Origin: Niabella pedocola | Lineage (GTDB): Bacteria > Bacteroidota > Bacteroidia > Chitinophagales > Chitinophagaceae | NCBI RefSeq assembly: GCF_021044425.1 | Contig: NZ_JAJNEC010000004.1 | Span: 682,001 to 746,000 of the forward strand | Direction of reading: 5' to 3' | DNA: 64,000 bases | Shown: in pieces, positions 10,101 through 17,924 of the stretch | How positions within the stretch are numbered: the stretch's first letter is position 1 | How the letters are laid out: every line of letters begins with the position of its first letter | Notes under the pieces: model-generated | The model's input: the letters and a program-made list of their open reading frames with translations, nothing else | Database searches by the model: none | Told to the model about the DNA's origin: nothing | Position numbers and translations under genes: made by a program

Positions 10101-10306
10101 CTGCCGCCATTTAACTGATAATGGCCTTCGGCATTTGTAGCGGTTAGCGTGGCAGGCTTACCTGCTATTTGAACACTAACGCCTTCCAGGGCCCGGTTGT
10201 CCGTTTTTGCACGAACCACGCCTTTGATCGCCTGTCCATGCGCGGAGCAGATCCCCCACATCCATACGCCGACGCAGAAAAGCAATTTTACAAAGAGAAT
10301 ACGCAT
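7151..10306 (-). CDS. SusC/RagA-family TonB-linked outer membrane receptor
   Basis: This 1051-aa receptor is the first gene of the SusC-SusD-DUF5017 operon. A clear signal peptide ends near HGQA (residue 25). A carboxypeptidase-regulatory-like domain (about 27-100, with LFSHVGFEP) follows, then the LDQVVVIGYGSVRK TonB-proximal stretch and a plug domain with LYVVDGFPIENL and SILKDASSTSIYGSRGANG. The barrel ends FGLKATF. It would import oligomers handed over by the SusD at 5282-7132, powered by TonB/ExbBD encoded elsewhere. The promoter in element B (10631-10659) precedes it with a leader of about 320 nt. It is not a recent duplicate of the SusC at 108-3362; the two are clearly diverged. Confidence 0.95.
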   Translation of the reverse strand: MRILFVKLLFCVGVWMWGICSAHGQAIKGVVRAKTDNRALEGVSVQIAGKPATLTATNAEGHYQLNGGSTADSVLFSHVGFEPVTIAIAGQSTIDMQLVPVNASLDQVVVIGYGSVRKLDLTGSVGTVNVEDMKKAPVPSFAQALAGRVAGVQVNSTDGQPGGGMNIMIRGAGSLTQSTTPLYVVDGFPIENLDPNTLNMDDIASVSILKDASSTSIYGSRGANGVVLIQTRRGRQGKPEVTLGGTMGYQLKPPLIPVMSPYEFVKYQMELNPNSFNTPAYTALGKTLDDYKNVPGINWQDQVLQTGVYRNYNLGIRGGSEQTKYSVSGSVFNQKGVIINTGMDRYTGRLALDQVISEKFKVGTNVALTQTDVYGQQIRSIYGGGNATSPALIRAWMYRPVSAIEGQDLLSEDADQQAVNSSDFRINPVTDLQNQYQHTIRNQLQADAYVSYAITPKLILKSAAGLMQSNVRNEQFYNSKTAQGSPLNPSNKNGVWGSMSNNNSNSFFNENTLNYKTLIGQDHSINAMALFGVNQYKTMYSSFTGIQLPNEVKRMDGLDESSGGTFTSPSIYNTINTMVSYAARIDYNFRSKYMLTVNFRADGSSKFFQPWGYFPGGAIAWNMGQEDFFRKGLPFITNSKLRASYGQNGNNRVGDYDAYAKLSLNNTGQGYAFNNQAPIPAAYLSTLGNLLLQWEKTEQIDIGYEIGILDNRIGLEIDWYRRTASNLLLNTDLPQSSGFGSAQVNIGSLRNTGWEFTLNTTNIKATDFNWTSSFNISFNKNKILSLANGQPSLSRVPTYLSQFGQPLYLSEVGKPVGMMIGYIWDGNYQYEDFDNPAPGVYVLKKTVSTNGTARNVVQPGDIKLRDLNGDGTVNAADMTIIGRGQPAHIGGFSNNLMYKGFSLNVFFQWSYGNDVYNANRLLLEGNSNGFANINQYASYANRWTPDNPTNENYRTRGQGFIGYFSSKNVEDGSYLRLKTVSLSYSLPAKLIRKAYLKNLSVDLSAQNLITWTNYSGLDPEVSTADNVLMPGYDFSAYPNVRTIVFGLKATF

Positions 10307-10580
10307 AAATAGAGATTATTTAGAGTTAAAAGCATCGAAATCGCCGGGAAGCCACACCACGGCCAGGGCAGATGATCTACCAGCAGCCAATCCCTCAAAC
10401 CAGCTGTTCATTCCATCATTTTTATAAACTATCGGGCTCCGGCCGTTCATCACAGGAAGTGATTTGCGCTTCCTTATCCGGTATTTTTAGCTGCCGTTAT
10501 GCGCAGCAAGGCGTCGTCTATTTTGAATGCATGTTATCCGATGTCCGAAAAAGCCCAGGTTCAGTATGTCCTTCAAGGTA

Positions 10581-10714
10581 GCAACCATTATTTTGCGCTA
10601 TTTTAGCGGTTTCACGATTGATATTATACGCAATATAACAGCAAAAATTAAAAAAACAACATTTTATTGCGTTTTATTTGCGGTATTTTTATTTTTTTTA
10701 CGCAAAAAAACCGA
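10581..10714. promoter_or_regulatory. Conserved regulatory element, copy B
   Basis: This is the second copy of the element, lying between the divergent SusC (10306) and Gfo/Idh (10801) genes. The GCG half-sites are at 10669 and 10680 (11 bp apart), the inverted CGC at 10701 and the CCG at 10711, which gives the same 0/11/32/42 geometry as copies A and C. The 494 bp between the two genes hold this element, the SusC promoter and leader, and a possible promoter for the plus-strand gene. I see no gene there. Confidence 0.75.
10631..10659 (-). promoter_or_regulatory. Bacteroidota-type promoter for the SusC-SusD-DUF5017 operon
   Basis: On the minus strand TTG (plus 10657-10659), a 19-bp spacer and TATATTG (plus 10631-10637) form a Bacteroidota-type promoter. 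The phased TTGCG half-sites lie just upstream of its -33 end, where a bound protein could block or recruit polymerase. Predicted transcription start is near 10624. Confidence 0.65.
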
Positions 10715-10721
10715 TATCTTG
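10715..10721 (+). promoter_or_regulatory. Possible -7 box for the Gfo/Idh-DeoR genes
   Basis: TATCTTG begins directly after the AACCGA end of element B and is absent at that place in copies A and C, where no plus-strand gene is close by. The -33 region is only a T-rich tract without a clear TTG. A start near 10728 would leave a leader of about 70 nt before the ATG at 10801. Confidence 0.4.
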
Positions 10722-10800
10722 TAGGCCCATAACGATCCGGTACTGTGCCAGTTAATTTTTTTAAATAATTTTCAATTCTTTTATCATTTAAACGCTTTGT

Positions 10801-11805
10801 ATGAACAGGAATCCCTCCAGAAGGAACTTCATTAAAACAACGGGTTTAGCAGGCATGTATGCCGCATTCGGATCCGGCTTTACAACGGTTTTTAATACCC
10901 CGGCAGCGATGCGGAGAGTGGGTATCATCGGGCTGGATACCTCACATGCTACGGAATTTATTAAAGCGTTAAACAGTACAAAGCAAACCGCCACTTATAA
11001 CGGGTACTATGTTTCTATTGCCTATCCGTATGGCAGCCGGACAATAGAAAGCAGTTACAGCCGCATCGGCCAGTACACCAAGGAAGCAAAAGAGAACGGA
11101 GTTACCATTGCCGGCTCTATCGACGAATTGCTGAGGAACTGCGATGTGGTACTGCTCGAAACCAACGACGGCGCCCTTCACCTGGAACAGGCCACCAAAG
11201 TTTTTAAAAGCGGGAAAAAGGTATTTATCGACAAACCTGCCGCGGCCCGGCTCGCAGATGTTATCAGCATCTACAAACTTGCCCGGCAATACAATACGCC
11301 AATGTTCTCGGCCTCTTCATTACGGTTTATAGAAAAAGCACAGCAGGCACGCAACCATAGTTTCGGAAAGGTTTTGGGCGCCAGCACCTTTAGCCCTGCC
11401 AAAATAGAAGCGTCCCATACCGATTTGTTCTGGTACGGTATACACGGTGTGGAACTGCTGTATACCGTTATGGGTACCGGGTGTGTAAGTGTAAGTCAAA
11501 CGGCTACTGCCGACACGGATGTGGTGGTGGGTACCTGGGCCGATGGCAGGGTTGGCGTTTTTCGCGGTACGCGCAATGGCAAACACGATTACGGAGGAAT
11601 TGTGCATGCAGAAAACGCTACTGTGTACCTCGACCGGTACGACGGCTATGTTCCTTTACTAAAAGAAATCATAAAATTCTTTGAAACCGGTACTCCTCCC
11701 GTGAGTGCCGAGGAAACGTTGGAAATTTACGCTTTTATGGATGCGGCAGCTAAAAGCAAGGCCAGCCAGGGCCGGAATATACCGTTGGCCAAGACCACCC
11801 TATAG
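10801..11805 (+). CDS. Gfo/Idh/MocA-family oxidoreductase with Tat-type signal
   Basis: This 334-aa protein has a Tat-type leader (SRRNFIKTTG, residues 6-15) followed by a Rossmann NAD(P)-binding start (RRVGIIGLDTSHA, about 38-50). The sugar-dehydrogenase signature appears as FIDKPAA with Lys145, in place of the usual EKP. A WYGIHGVELLY stretch in the C-terminal half is typical of the substrate domain of exported Gfo/Idh members. Such enzymes oxidise or reduce sugars or related polyols with bound NAD(P). A folded, cofactor-loaded enzyme would be a natural Tat substrate. It lies 86 bp beyond regulatory element B and 111 bp before the DeoR-type regulator, probably in one transcript. The exact substrate is unknown. 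Confidence 0.85.
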   Translation: MNRNPSRRNFIKTTGLAGMYAAFGSGFTTVFNTPAAMRRVGIIGLDTSHATEFIKALNSTKQTATYNGYYVSIAYPYGSRTIESSYSRIGQYTKEAKENGVTIAGSIDELLRNCDVVLLETNDGALHLEQATKVFKSGKKVFIDKPAAARLADVISIYKLARQYNTPMFSASSLRFIEKAQQARNHSFGKVLGASTFSPAKIEASHTDLFWYGIHGVELLYTVMGTGCVSVSQTATADTDVVVGTWADGRVGVFRGTRNGKHDYGGIVHAENATVYLDRYDGYVPLLKEIIKFFETGTPPVSAEETLEIYAFMDAAAKSKASQGRNIPLAKTTL

Positions 11806-11916
11806 CGCACGCGCCCCATATTTCCAATATATACTATATATTTACTATTAAATTAACCTGAACAGTTTTAGAAATAGATTGTTAACATGAAAACCGCTTG
11901 AAACTAAATCATTACT

Positions 11917-12666
11917 ATGCGTAAAGACGAACGGCAAAAGTTCATTTTAAAGGAAATCAACCTGCACAATAAAGTGTTGTGTGCAGACCTGAGTTTGCAG
12001 CTGAAAGTATCCGACGACACCATCCGCCGGGACATTATCGAATTGGCAGAAATAGGGAAAGTGGTAAAAGTGCATGGCGGGGCCGTTGGGCCTTCCTTTG
12101 TATCGCCGTTTAGCGGGCAAAACGAAGTATACGCCCTGGAATCAAAAAAGATTATTGCGGAAAAGGCACTGAGGCTGATAAAGAATAATTCAACCGTGCT
12201 TACCGAAGGGGGAACAACCATACTGGAATTGGCCAAAATGATCCCCAAAAATATGAAAGCCACTTTTTTTACTATTAGCCCCCAGATTGCCATTACCCTT
12301 TCCGAATTTGACAATATTGAGGTAATCACTATTGGGGGGCGATTGTTGAAAAACGCCAACCTGCATGTGGGGTCGGGGATGATTAACCAGCTTTCAGAAA
12401 TCAAAGCGGACCTGTGCCTGCTTGGTGCCAATGCCTTTTCGGTGGTTGAAGGCTTAACCGATCTCGACTGGGAAGTGGTTCAGGCTAAAAAGGCCCTGAT
12501 CCGTTCTGCTAAAAAAGTGGCTGTTGTAACCATTTCTGAAAAGTTAAATACCATTCAAACCATTAAGATCTGCGATGTGAACCAGGTCAATTACCTGATC
12601 ACAGAACTGGATCCCAATGACCCCAGCCTGATCAGGTACCAGGACACCAATCTCACATTGCTATAA
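11917..12666 (+). CDS. DeoR/GlpR-family transcriptional regulator
   Basis: This 249-aa regulator has a DeoR-type winged helix-turn-helix at about residues 5-55 (VLCADLSLQLKVSDDTIRRDI, then KVVKVHGGAV). A sugar-phosphate-sensing DeoRC domain follows (TEGGTTILELAKMI, VITIGGRLLKNANLHVG, LCLLGANAF). Family members usually repress catabolic operons and release DNA when a phosphorylated sugar binds the C-terminal domain. Its position, amid the TTGCG half-site arrays that precede the SusC genes, GH20 and MurQ, makes it the best candidate for binding them; this is inference. A long perfect hairpin at 12737-12780 terminates the gene. The upstream 111 bp lack a TTGCG array of their own. Confidence 0.93.
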   Translation: MRKDERQKFILKEINLHNKVLCADLSLQLKVSDDTIRRDIIELAEIGKVVKVHGGAVGPSFVSPFSGQNEVYALESKKIIAEKALRLIKNNSTVLTEGGTTILELAKMIPKNMKATFFTISPQIAITLSEFDNIEVITIGGRLLKNANLHVGSGMINQLSEIKADLCLLGANAFSVVEGLTDLDWEVVQAKKALIRSAKKVAVVTISEKLNTIQTIKICDVNQVNYLITELDPNDPSLIRYQDTNLTLL

Positions 12667-12736
12667 TACTTGGAGATCCTACACATTCCCGCATCCGGAT
12701 CGTGTTAAAATTTGGGGGTACGGGTGAATGATATGG

Positions 12737-12780
12737 AAACAGGAACAGATTCCGGAGCGGTTCGGGATCTGTTCCTGTTT
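12737..12780. terminator. Strong bidirectional hairpin terminator
   Basis: AAACAGGAACAGAT (12737-12750) and ATCTGTTCCTGTTT (12767-12780) form a perfect 14-bp stem that can extend inward by several pairs. It lies between the convergent regulator gene (ends 12666) and aminotransferase gene (ends 12897), and the A- and T-rich stem bases suit termination from both sides. Confidence 0.8.
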
Positions 12781-12896
12781 CAGCATCTGCCCACAGGCAA
12801 AACCAGCAGCACATTTTGATACAGTCTCTTCTTAATAGAAAGCGCAGATGACCATCACCGGGAGGTACCTAGAACAATCAACACCGATCAAAAAGA

Positions 12897-14237
12897 TTAC
12901 GCGCCCTTTTTATTGATGGCTGCAGCATTTTTCTGAATTTTCTGGATGGCCGAAATAATCATATCCATACCTCCCCTATTGGCAAGCAATACATTTTGCG
13001 GTAACCAAACAGCTTCCTGGCAAAGCTTTTCATTTTTAGGACACTGGTTATTTTCCTTAAAGCGCTCGTAGCTCAGCTCAGGAGCGGTATACATTCTTTT
13101 ATAGTTCTTTGTTTCAAACGTATTGCCCAGGTTCTCCACTGCATTTAAAGGGGTGTACCCGCCCGAACAAGGAATTCCTTCGGCCTGTAACGCTTTTATA
13201 AATTGTGCTTTTGAAAGATCCGCAAAATGCCGTTTATCATACCGGAACGGAAACAGATGATACGCCGCCTTTGTTACACCGGCGTTCAGGGTATGCGGTA
13301 CTATTCCTTTTATTTGCTTCATCTGCTGCCTTAGATAACCGGCATTTTCATTCCGGGTCTCTGTTTGCGGCAACAGCCGTTCCATCTGCACCATTCCTAT
13401 TGCGGCCTGGTACTCCGTTAACCGCAGTTTGCTGCCCGGACGCGCAGAGGCGGTTCCATAGGGTAGCCCGAGATTATGATAAGATACGCACCGGTCCATA
13501 AATACCTCGTCATCACTTACAATGGCACCGCCTTCTCCTATCGGCAGGTTTTTAGAATTCTGAAAGCTGAAACATCCGGCATGGCCAAAAGTACCTACCT
13601 TCTTATTATTGATCTCCGCCAGCCATGCCTGGCAGGCATCTTCAATAACCACCAGATTATGTTGTTTTGCAATCTGCATAATACTCCCCATATCTGCAGG
13701 AAGCCCGCAAATATGTACCGGCAGTATCGCCCGGGTACGGGGCGTGATTTTTTTCCTGATAGCCTCCGGATCGATCAGGAAGGTATCCGGGTTCACATCG
13801 GCAAATACCGGCATGGCGCCGGCATTCAGGATCGCAGTAAGGGTGGCTATAAACGTATAGGGTGGTAAAATCACCTCATCCCCGCCGCCAATATCCGATT
13901 GTGCTACCGCGGTGATCAACGCGTTGGTTCCATTAACGGTGGTCAGTGCTCTTTTGGCACCCATCAGCGCGGCCCATTTTTTTTCAAACAAGGTCACTTT
14001 CTCCGCCCGCGACCAAACGCCGCTGCGCAATGCTTCCAAAACAAGCGGTTCATCCGTTTCCTTATTCCAAATGGGCCACTTGGGCCAGGGCGCGTTAACC
14101 AGGGGCGTTCCGCCCAGCACGGCCGGCGTTGCCCCGGTGTTGAAAACAGTAGGCAATACTTTGTCAAAGCTAAGTGTTGCTCCCAGTCCGATAACGGCTG
14201 ACTTTTTTATAAAACTTCTGCGGCCTTTATTGTTCAT
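12897..14237 (-). CDS. DegT/DnrJ/EryC1-family aminotransferase with Tat-type signal
   Basis: This is a 446-aa PLP-dependent enzyme of the sugar-aminotransferase fold. A Tat-type leader (GRRSFIKKSA, residues 5-14) precedes the catalytic domain. The domain shows the VNGTNAL cofactor loop (102-107), the PPYTFIATLTAIL helix, VIEDACQA with the pyridine-binding Asp200, and the SFQNSKNLPIGEGG segment with the PLP lysine at 229. Family members aminate keto-sugars, and an exported copy is unusual. It is the last gene of the minus-strand operon (19151 to 12897), 100 bp after the enolase-superfamily gene. A paralogue of the same build lies at 23497-24849. An alternative is a PLP-dependent dehydratase or binding protein, because family members vary in chemistry. 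Confidence 0.88.
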   Translation of the reverse strand: MNNKGRRSFIKKSAVIGLGATLSFDKVLPTVFNTGATPAVLGGTPLVNAPWPKWPIWNKETDEPLVLEALRSGVWSRAEKVTLFEKKWAALMGAKRALTTVNGTNALITAVAQSDIGGGDEVILPPYTFIATLTAILNAGAMPVFADVNPDTFLIDPEAIRKKITPRTRAILPVHICGLPADMGSIMQIAKQHNLVVIEDACQAWLAEINNKKVGTFGHAGCFSFQNSKNLPIGEGGAIVSDDEVFMDRCVSYHNLGLPYGTASARPGSKLRLTEYQAAIGMVQMERLLPQTETRNENAGYLRQQMKQIKGIVPHTLNAGVTKAAYHLFPFRYDKRHFADLSKAQFIKALQAEGIPCSGGYTPLNAVENLGNTFETKNYKRMYTAPELSYERFKENNQCPKNEKLCQEAVWLPQNVLLANRGGMDMIISAIQKIQKNAAAINKKGA

Positions 14238-14337
14238 ACTTACAAAATTTAATTATGTTATGGTTTTGAAACGTTCTTAAAACGATGGCGTATACGGCCA
14301 ATATGCATTCCGTTTATTTAATGGCCCTGTACCCTGC

Positions 14338-15717
14338 TCAGTTTCGTTTAAACATCTTCTCATAATGATCTGTTCCCATAAAGATGCCTCCGCTGCGTTT
14401 ATAAAAATCATCATTCAACTCAAACACCCCCTGCTTTACCTGTTGCCAGGATGCCTGTTGTACCGGGTGAAAGGTTTTCATCAACTCCCAGTTTTTGTAA
14501 TTCATATCACCGTTGGTTTCGATCATCGGCATTCCAATGCCCGGGAACGGCTGTAACCGCCCGGCCAGGTTTTTATGCCAATCCAACAGCAGCGGGTTTA
14601 CCGTAAGGTCGGCGCAGATACAGGCCACATTATTCTCGTGGGCCACCTTTGCTATTCTGAAACTCACACTTAGGGTTTTGGCAATACCTTTTAGCACCAG
14701 TGCCTTATACCCCTGGTGAATTCTTTTCAGGGCATCGGCTTCGGTGTGTACGCTTTCATCGGCTCCTATAATCACCCCCACATCTTCAACGGTTTCATCA
14801 TTGGATTCCCAAAACGGCTCTTCGATCAATCGTATTTGTTCAAACGCGCCAATCTTACGGGCATGATCGAGATACTTTAATAAACTTTCCTTTTTCTGAT
14901 ACCTCCCGTTTGCATCCAGCGTATAAATAAGCCGGCCGTCCCTGGTTTGAGGTGTTCTTAAATTTTTAAGTGTTTGATGCACGAGGGTAAGCCGCTCCAT
15001 ATCCGATTGCAGCATTTGCTCCTGGTTGCCCGGCATCCCTGTTTTTATTTTAAACACGAAATATCCTTCCGAAGCTGCCTTTAGCAGATCCGTCATTGGC
15101 ATACCATAAGGGATCTGGTACATTACGGCGATCTTTGGATTATGTATACCAAGCGATTTCCGGTAAACAGCCGGGATCATCGTGTCGAAATCCGCGCACT
15201 TGTTTTCGGAGGCATAAACAAGCCAGGCGGCATTGTCTACACTTACCAGGGCATTATATATAAAATTAAGATTCACGCTGCTTTGCCCGGTAAGCGATAC
15301 GGCGTATTTGCGTACTTCCGGCAAAATAGCCGACAACAGATCAACCGGAGTATCGAACGGCGTTTGTTTCGTTAACTGTAATGCTTTTTCTGATAATGCA
15401 TACATCAGCGCATTGCCCGCACTTTCCGAATGTGCCGAAAAAACATCCGGGTCTCCATACAAAACGCTTTGCGTAGCAAGACCTATTTTAGGACCACTGG
15501 TAGCGGTTTGCATCGAGGAAACCGCCTGCCATAACTCCGTTAAATACCCACCCTTAAATCCAAAGGGCCGCACCAGGGGCTGCCGTTCAAAATCGGAAGC
15601 AATATGATCAATTTTAATTTTCATGTTTGAAGACGAACCGGCCAGGCCTGTCAACGGTTTTATCGCCGGCAGTAACGACCATGCAACTGCATCTTTGATA
15701 AAAGACCTTCTTTTCAT
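14338..15717 (-). CDS. Enolase-superfamily (mandelate racemase/MLE-like) enzyme, Tat-type signal
   Basis: This 459-aa enzyme has a Tat-type leader (KRRSFIKDAV, residues 2-11) and the enolase-superfamily C-terminal barrel. Visible catalytic features are FKIKTG with Lys223 and Lys225, the metal ligands Asp268 (TLDANGRY), Glu299/300 (LIEEPF) and Asp320 or Glu321 (GADES), and Lys343 on the following strand (VLKGIAK). A K-x-K plus a lysine on the opposite side is the pattern of the MLE subgroup, which contains cycloisomerases and dipeptide epimerases. It abstracts a proton next to a carboxylate with Mg2+ help. The gene sits between the DapA-family gene (20 bp upstream) and the aminotransferase gene. 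The substrate is not known; an acid sugar or an amino-acid derivative are both possible. Confidence 0.82.
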   Translation of the reverse strand: MKRRSFIKDAVAWSLLPAIKPLTGLAGSSSNMKIKIDHIASDFERQPLVRPFGFKGGYLTELWQAVSSMQTATSGPKIGLATQSVLYGDPDVFSAHSESAGNALMYALSEKALQLTKQTPFDTPVDLLSAILPEVRKYAVSLTGQSSVNLNFIYNALVSVDNAAWLVYASENKCADFDTMIPAVYRKSLGIHNPKIAVMYQIPYGMPMTDLLKAASEGYFVFKIKTGMPGNQEQMLQSDMERLTLVHQTLKNLRTPQTRDGRLIYTLDANGRYQKKESLLKYLDHARKIGAFEQIRLIEEPFWESNDETVEDVGVIIGADESVHTEADALKRIHQGYKALVLKGIAKTLSVSFRIAKVAHENNVACICADLTVNPLLLDWHKNLAGRLQPFPGIGMPMIETNGDMNYKNWELMKTFHPVQQASWQQVKQGVFELNDDFYKRSGGIFMGTDHYEKMFKRN

Positions 15718-15737
15718 AACTATCCTTTACCTGGCCT

Positions 15738-16793
15738 CTAAAGCATATCCTGTTGTAAAAAGGTTTTTACAAAATCATCGTCAATCAGTTCCGGATAAGC
15801 CCGGGTCACCCTGGTTATTTCATCGGCCTGTCCGGGCGACAACACTTCATTGGGGTTGAGGCACCAGATCCCGTTTAACAACCCCTGCCTTTTCAGCACT
15901 TCGTGTATCCCGGGGATGCACCCGTGAAAACGATTCGCAGGATCGAAGATCGCGGCATTCATATCGGTTACCCACACATTTTTAGTAAGCCACTCATCCG
16001 CATTGGATCTGTTGCCGGCCTTATAGGCTTTTACATCATTCAGCAATGCTGCAGCTTTATGCGTCCATACGGCCCAATGCCCCAATAGTCCGCCGCGGAA
16101 ATCTTTTTGCACCAGCTTTCCGTTTATATTAAACTGATAAGTGGTCATCAGGTCTGCAAGTATATTATCATCATTTCCGGTGTACAACGCAATCTCATCT
16201 GCCCGTTCAGAACTACAAACGGCGCGAACCACGTCCAGTGTCTGATAGCGGTTAAAAGCGGCAATTTTGATGGCCTGCACATTCGGTATCGCTGCAAATT
16301 TTTGCCAAAAATCGAAACTCAAAATCCTGCCGCCCACTGCGGGTTGCAGGTAAAAACCAAATACCGGAATAATCTCCGCAACTGCCTTTGTACGCTCGAT
16401 CAGCGCATCTTCGGTCAGCGTATTTAATCCACCCATACTTAATAAGCCAAGATGGTATCCATATTGCTTTGCCAACCGGGCTTCCTGCACCGCCTGATCG
16501 GTGGGGCCGCAAATACCAGCCACCTTTACAAACGTTTCTTTGCCGCTCTTTTCAACTTCATCGGCAGCCGTATACAGGACTTTCTCTAACAGATTTATCT
16601 GAGGTTCTCTGATTTCAAATTGCGTGGAATGCACCGCTACCGCAATGCCTCCTGCGCCACTGGCCAGGTAATAGCGGGTTAACCTGCGTTGTACAGCTTC
16701 ATCAAATGCCCGTTCCGCAGTGAGAGCTAACGGGTGCGCCGGGATGGCAATGCCCTCATGCAATATATTTTTTATTGTTACCGGTAAACTCAT
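15738..16793 (-). CDS. Dihydrodipicolinate synthase (DapA)-family aldolase/lyase
   Basis: This 351-aa TIM-barrel protein has the DapA-family order of GAGGIAVAVHSTQF (near 46-59), FGFYLQPAVGG with Tyr148, and VQAIKIAAF with the probable Schiff-base Lys176. The canonical G-T-T-G-E substrate loop is replaced by GIAVAVHSTQ, so it is not lysine-biosynthetic DapA. Relatives split or join pyruvate-type units from sugar acids. It has no signal peptide and should be cytoplasmic, unlike its exported neighbours. It follows the epimerase-like gene by 12 bp. A role in cleaving a deoxy-keto sugar acid is plausible but not shown. Confidence 0.82.
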   Translation of the reverse strand: MSLPVTIKNILHEGIAIPAHPLALTAERAFDEAVQRRLTRYYLASGAGGIAVAVHSTQFEIREPQINLLEKVLYTAADEVEKSGKETFVKVAGICGPTDQAVQEARLAKQYGYHLGLLSMGGLNTLTEDALIERTKAVAEIIPVFGFYLQPAVGGRILSFDFWQKFAAIPNVQAIKIAAFNRYQTLDVVRAVCSSERADEIALYTGNDDNILADLMTTYQFNINGKLVQKDFRGGLLGHWAVWTHKAAALLNDVKAYKAGNRSNADEWLTKNVWVTDMNAAIFDPANRFHGCIPGIHEVLKRQGLLNGIWCLNPNEVLSPGQADEITRVTRAYPELIDDDFVKTFLQQDML

Positions 16794-16805
16794 AAATGAT
16801 ATGCA

Positions 16806-17822
16806 TTAAAATTGACCTTGCCTTTCCTGAAAATGGGTAGGCTTATTGATTTGTTTTCCTTCCAGACTGATCCAATCGGCCACCAGCCGGATCATTTTTC
16901 TCAAACTCACACGGGGATAACCAAAAAGCCGGTGCGCTTCGGAAGCATTACTCAAAAGGGCGGTATCCTGCACCTGCCCCGTAAATACCGGTTGCTTGTT
17001 GAACAGGGTTCCAAACTGTGTGGCCAGCCAGGTTAAACTAATGGTTTCGGGGCCTGTTACATTTAAAACTTTCGCGGGACTGCTGCAGTGTAAAAAGCTT
17101 CGTAACGCAATCTCATTGGCATCGCCCTGCCAAATAACATTTACCGCTCCTGTTGAAATATTGATCGGCGTTCCGTTATAAACCGATTTCCCTACCTCCA
17201 GTAACACCCCGTAACGAAGGTCGATGGCATAATTCAACCGGTAAATCAGCACCGGGGTTTGATGCACGTTGGAGAAATACTGAAAAACGCGTTCGCGCCC
17301 CAGGCAAGACTGTCCGTATTCGCCAACAGGATCGGGTTTGGTTTCTTCGGAAAAGCCCCCCTGCTCTAACCTTGAAAAGGGATATACATTCCCTGTTGAG
17401 AATGCAACGATCCGTGAATTTTTATATTTTTCCGCAACACGACCGGGCAAATACGCATTCATGGCCCATGTAAAAGGTTCATTTCCCTTTGTGCCGAATT
17501 TCGTTCCCGCCAGGTACATTACATTTTTAACATCCGGAAGGGCCTGCAACTGGTCTTCATCCAGCAGGTCTGCCGCAATAACTTCAACACCCAGATCTTC
17601 CAGTTCCTTTTTTGCAGCTTCATCACTAAACCTTGAAACAGCGATCAGTCTTTTGGATATGTTTGCCGTGCGCAACGCAATGCTGGCCAGCTTTATCATG
17701 CTGGGGCCCATTTTACCGCCGGCTCCCAGGAAAATAATGTCACCGTCCAAGGCCTGCAGATCCTCCAGCAAGGCCGCTGATGGCTGATACAATTCGTCTT
17801 CTATTAATTGCAATTCATTCAT
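16806..17822 (-). CDS. NAD-dependent epimerase/dehydratase-family protein
   Basis: This 338-aa protein has an extended-SDR Rossmann start (FLGAGGKMGPSM, residues 31-42), an ADLLDEDQL acidic turn, the VMYLAGTKFG stretch, a FSTGNVYP strand and the Tyr169 of the active site. In the usual YxxxK motif the lysine position is occupied by Cys173 (EYGQSC). It may therefore be a binding or altered-chemistry member. It is probably cytoplasmic, with no signal. It lies 102 bp after the Nramp-type transporter and 12 bp before the DapA-family gene. The fold is clear; the substrate and the direction of any reaction are not. Confidence 0.82.
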   Translation of the reverse strand: MNELQLIEDELYQPSAALLEDLQALDGDIIFLGAGGKMGPSMIKLASIALRTANISKRLIAVSRFSDEAAKKELEDLGVEVIAADLLDEDQLQALPDVKNVMYLAGTKFGTKGNEPFTWAMNAYLPGRVAEKYKNSRIVAFSTGNVYPFSRLEQGGFSEETKPDPVGEYGQSCLGRERVFQYFSNVHQTPVLIYRLNYAIDLRYGVLLEVGKSVYNGTPINISTGAVNVIWQGDANEIALRSFLHCSSPAKVLNVTGPETISLTWLATQFGTLFNKQPVFTGQVQDTALLSNASEAHRLFGYPRVSLRKMIRLVADWISLEGKQINKPTHFQERQGQF

Positions 17823-17924
17823 GTGTTTATTTTTATCGATTTAGGCCCCGGCAACTACCGGGATTCATATAAAAAGATTCCTGCATTCCTTGCGCATAAA
17901 GCAATAGGGCTGCTGGTTCCATGC

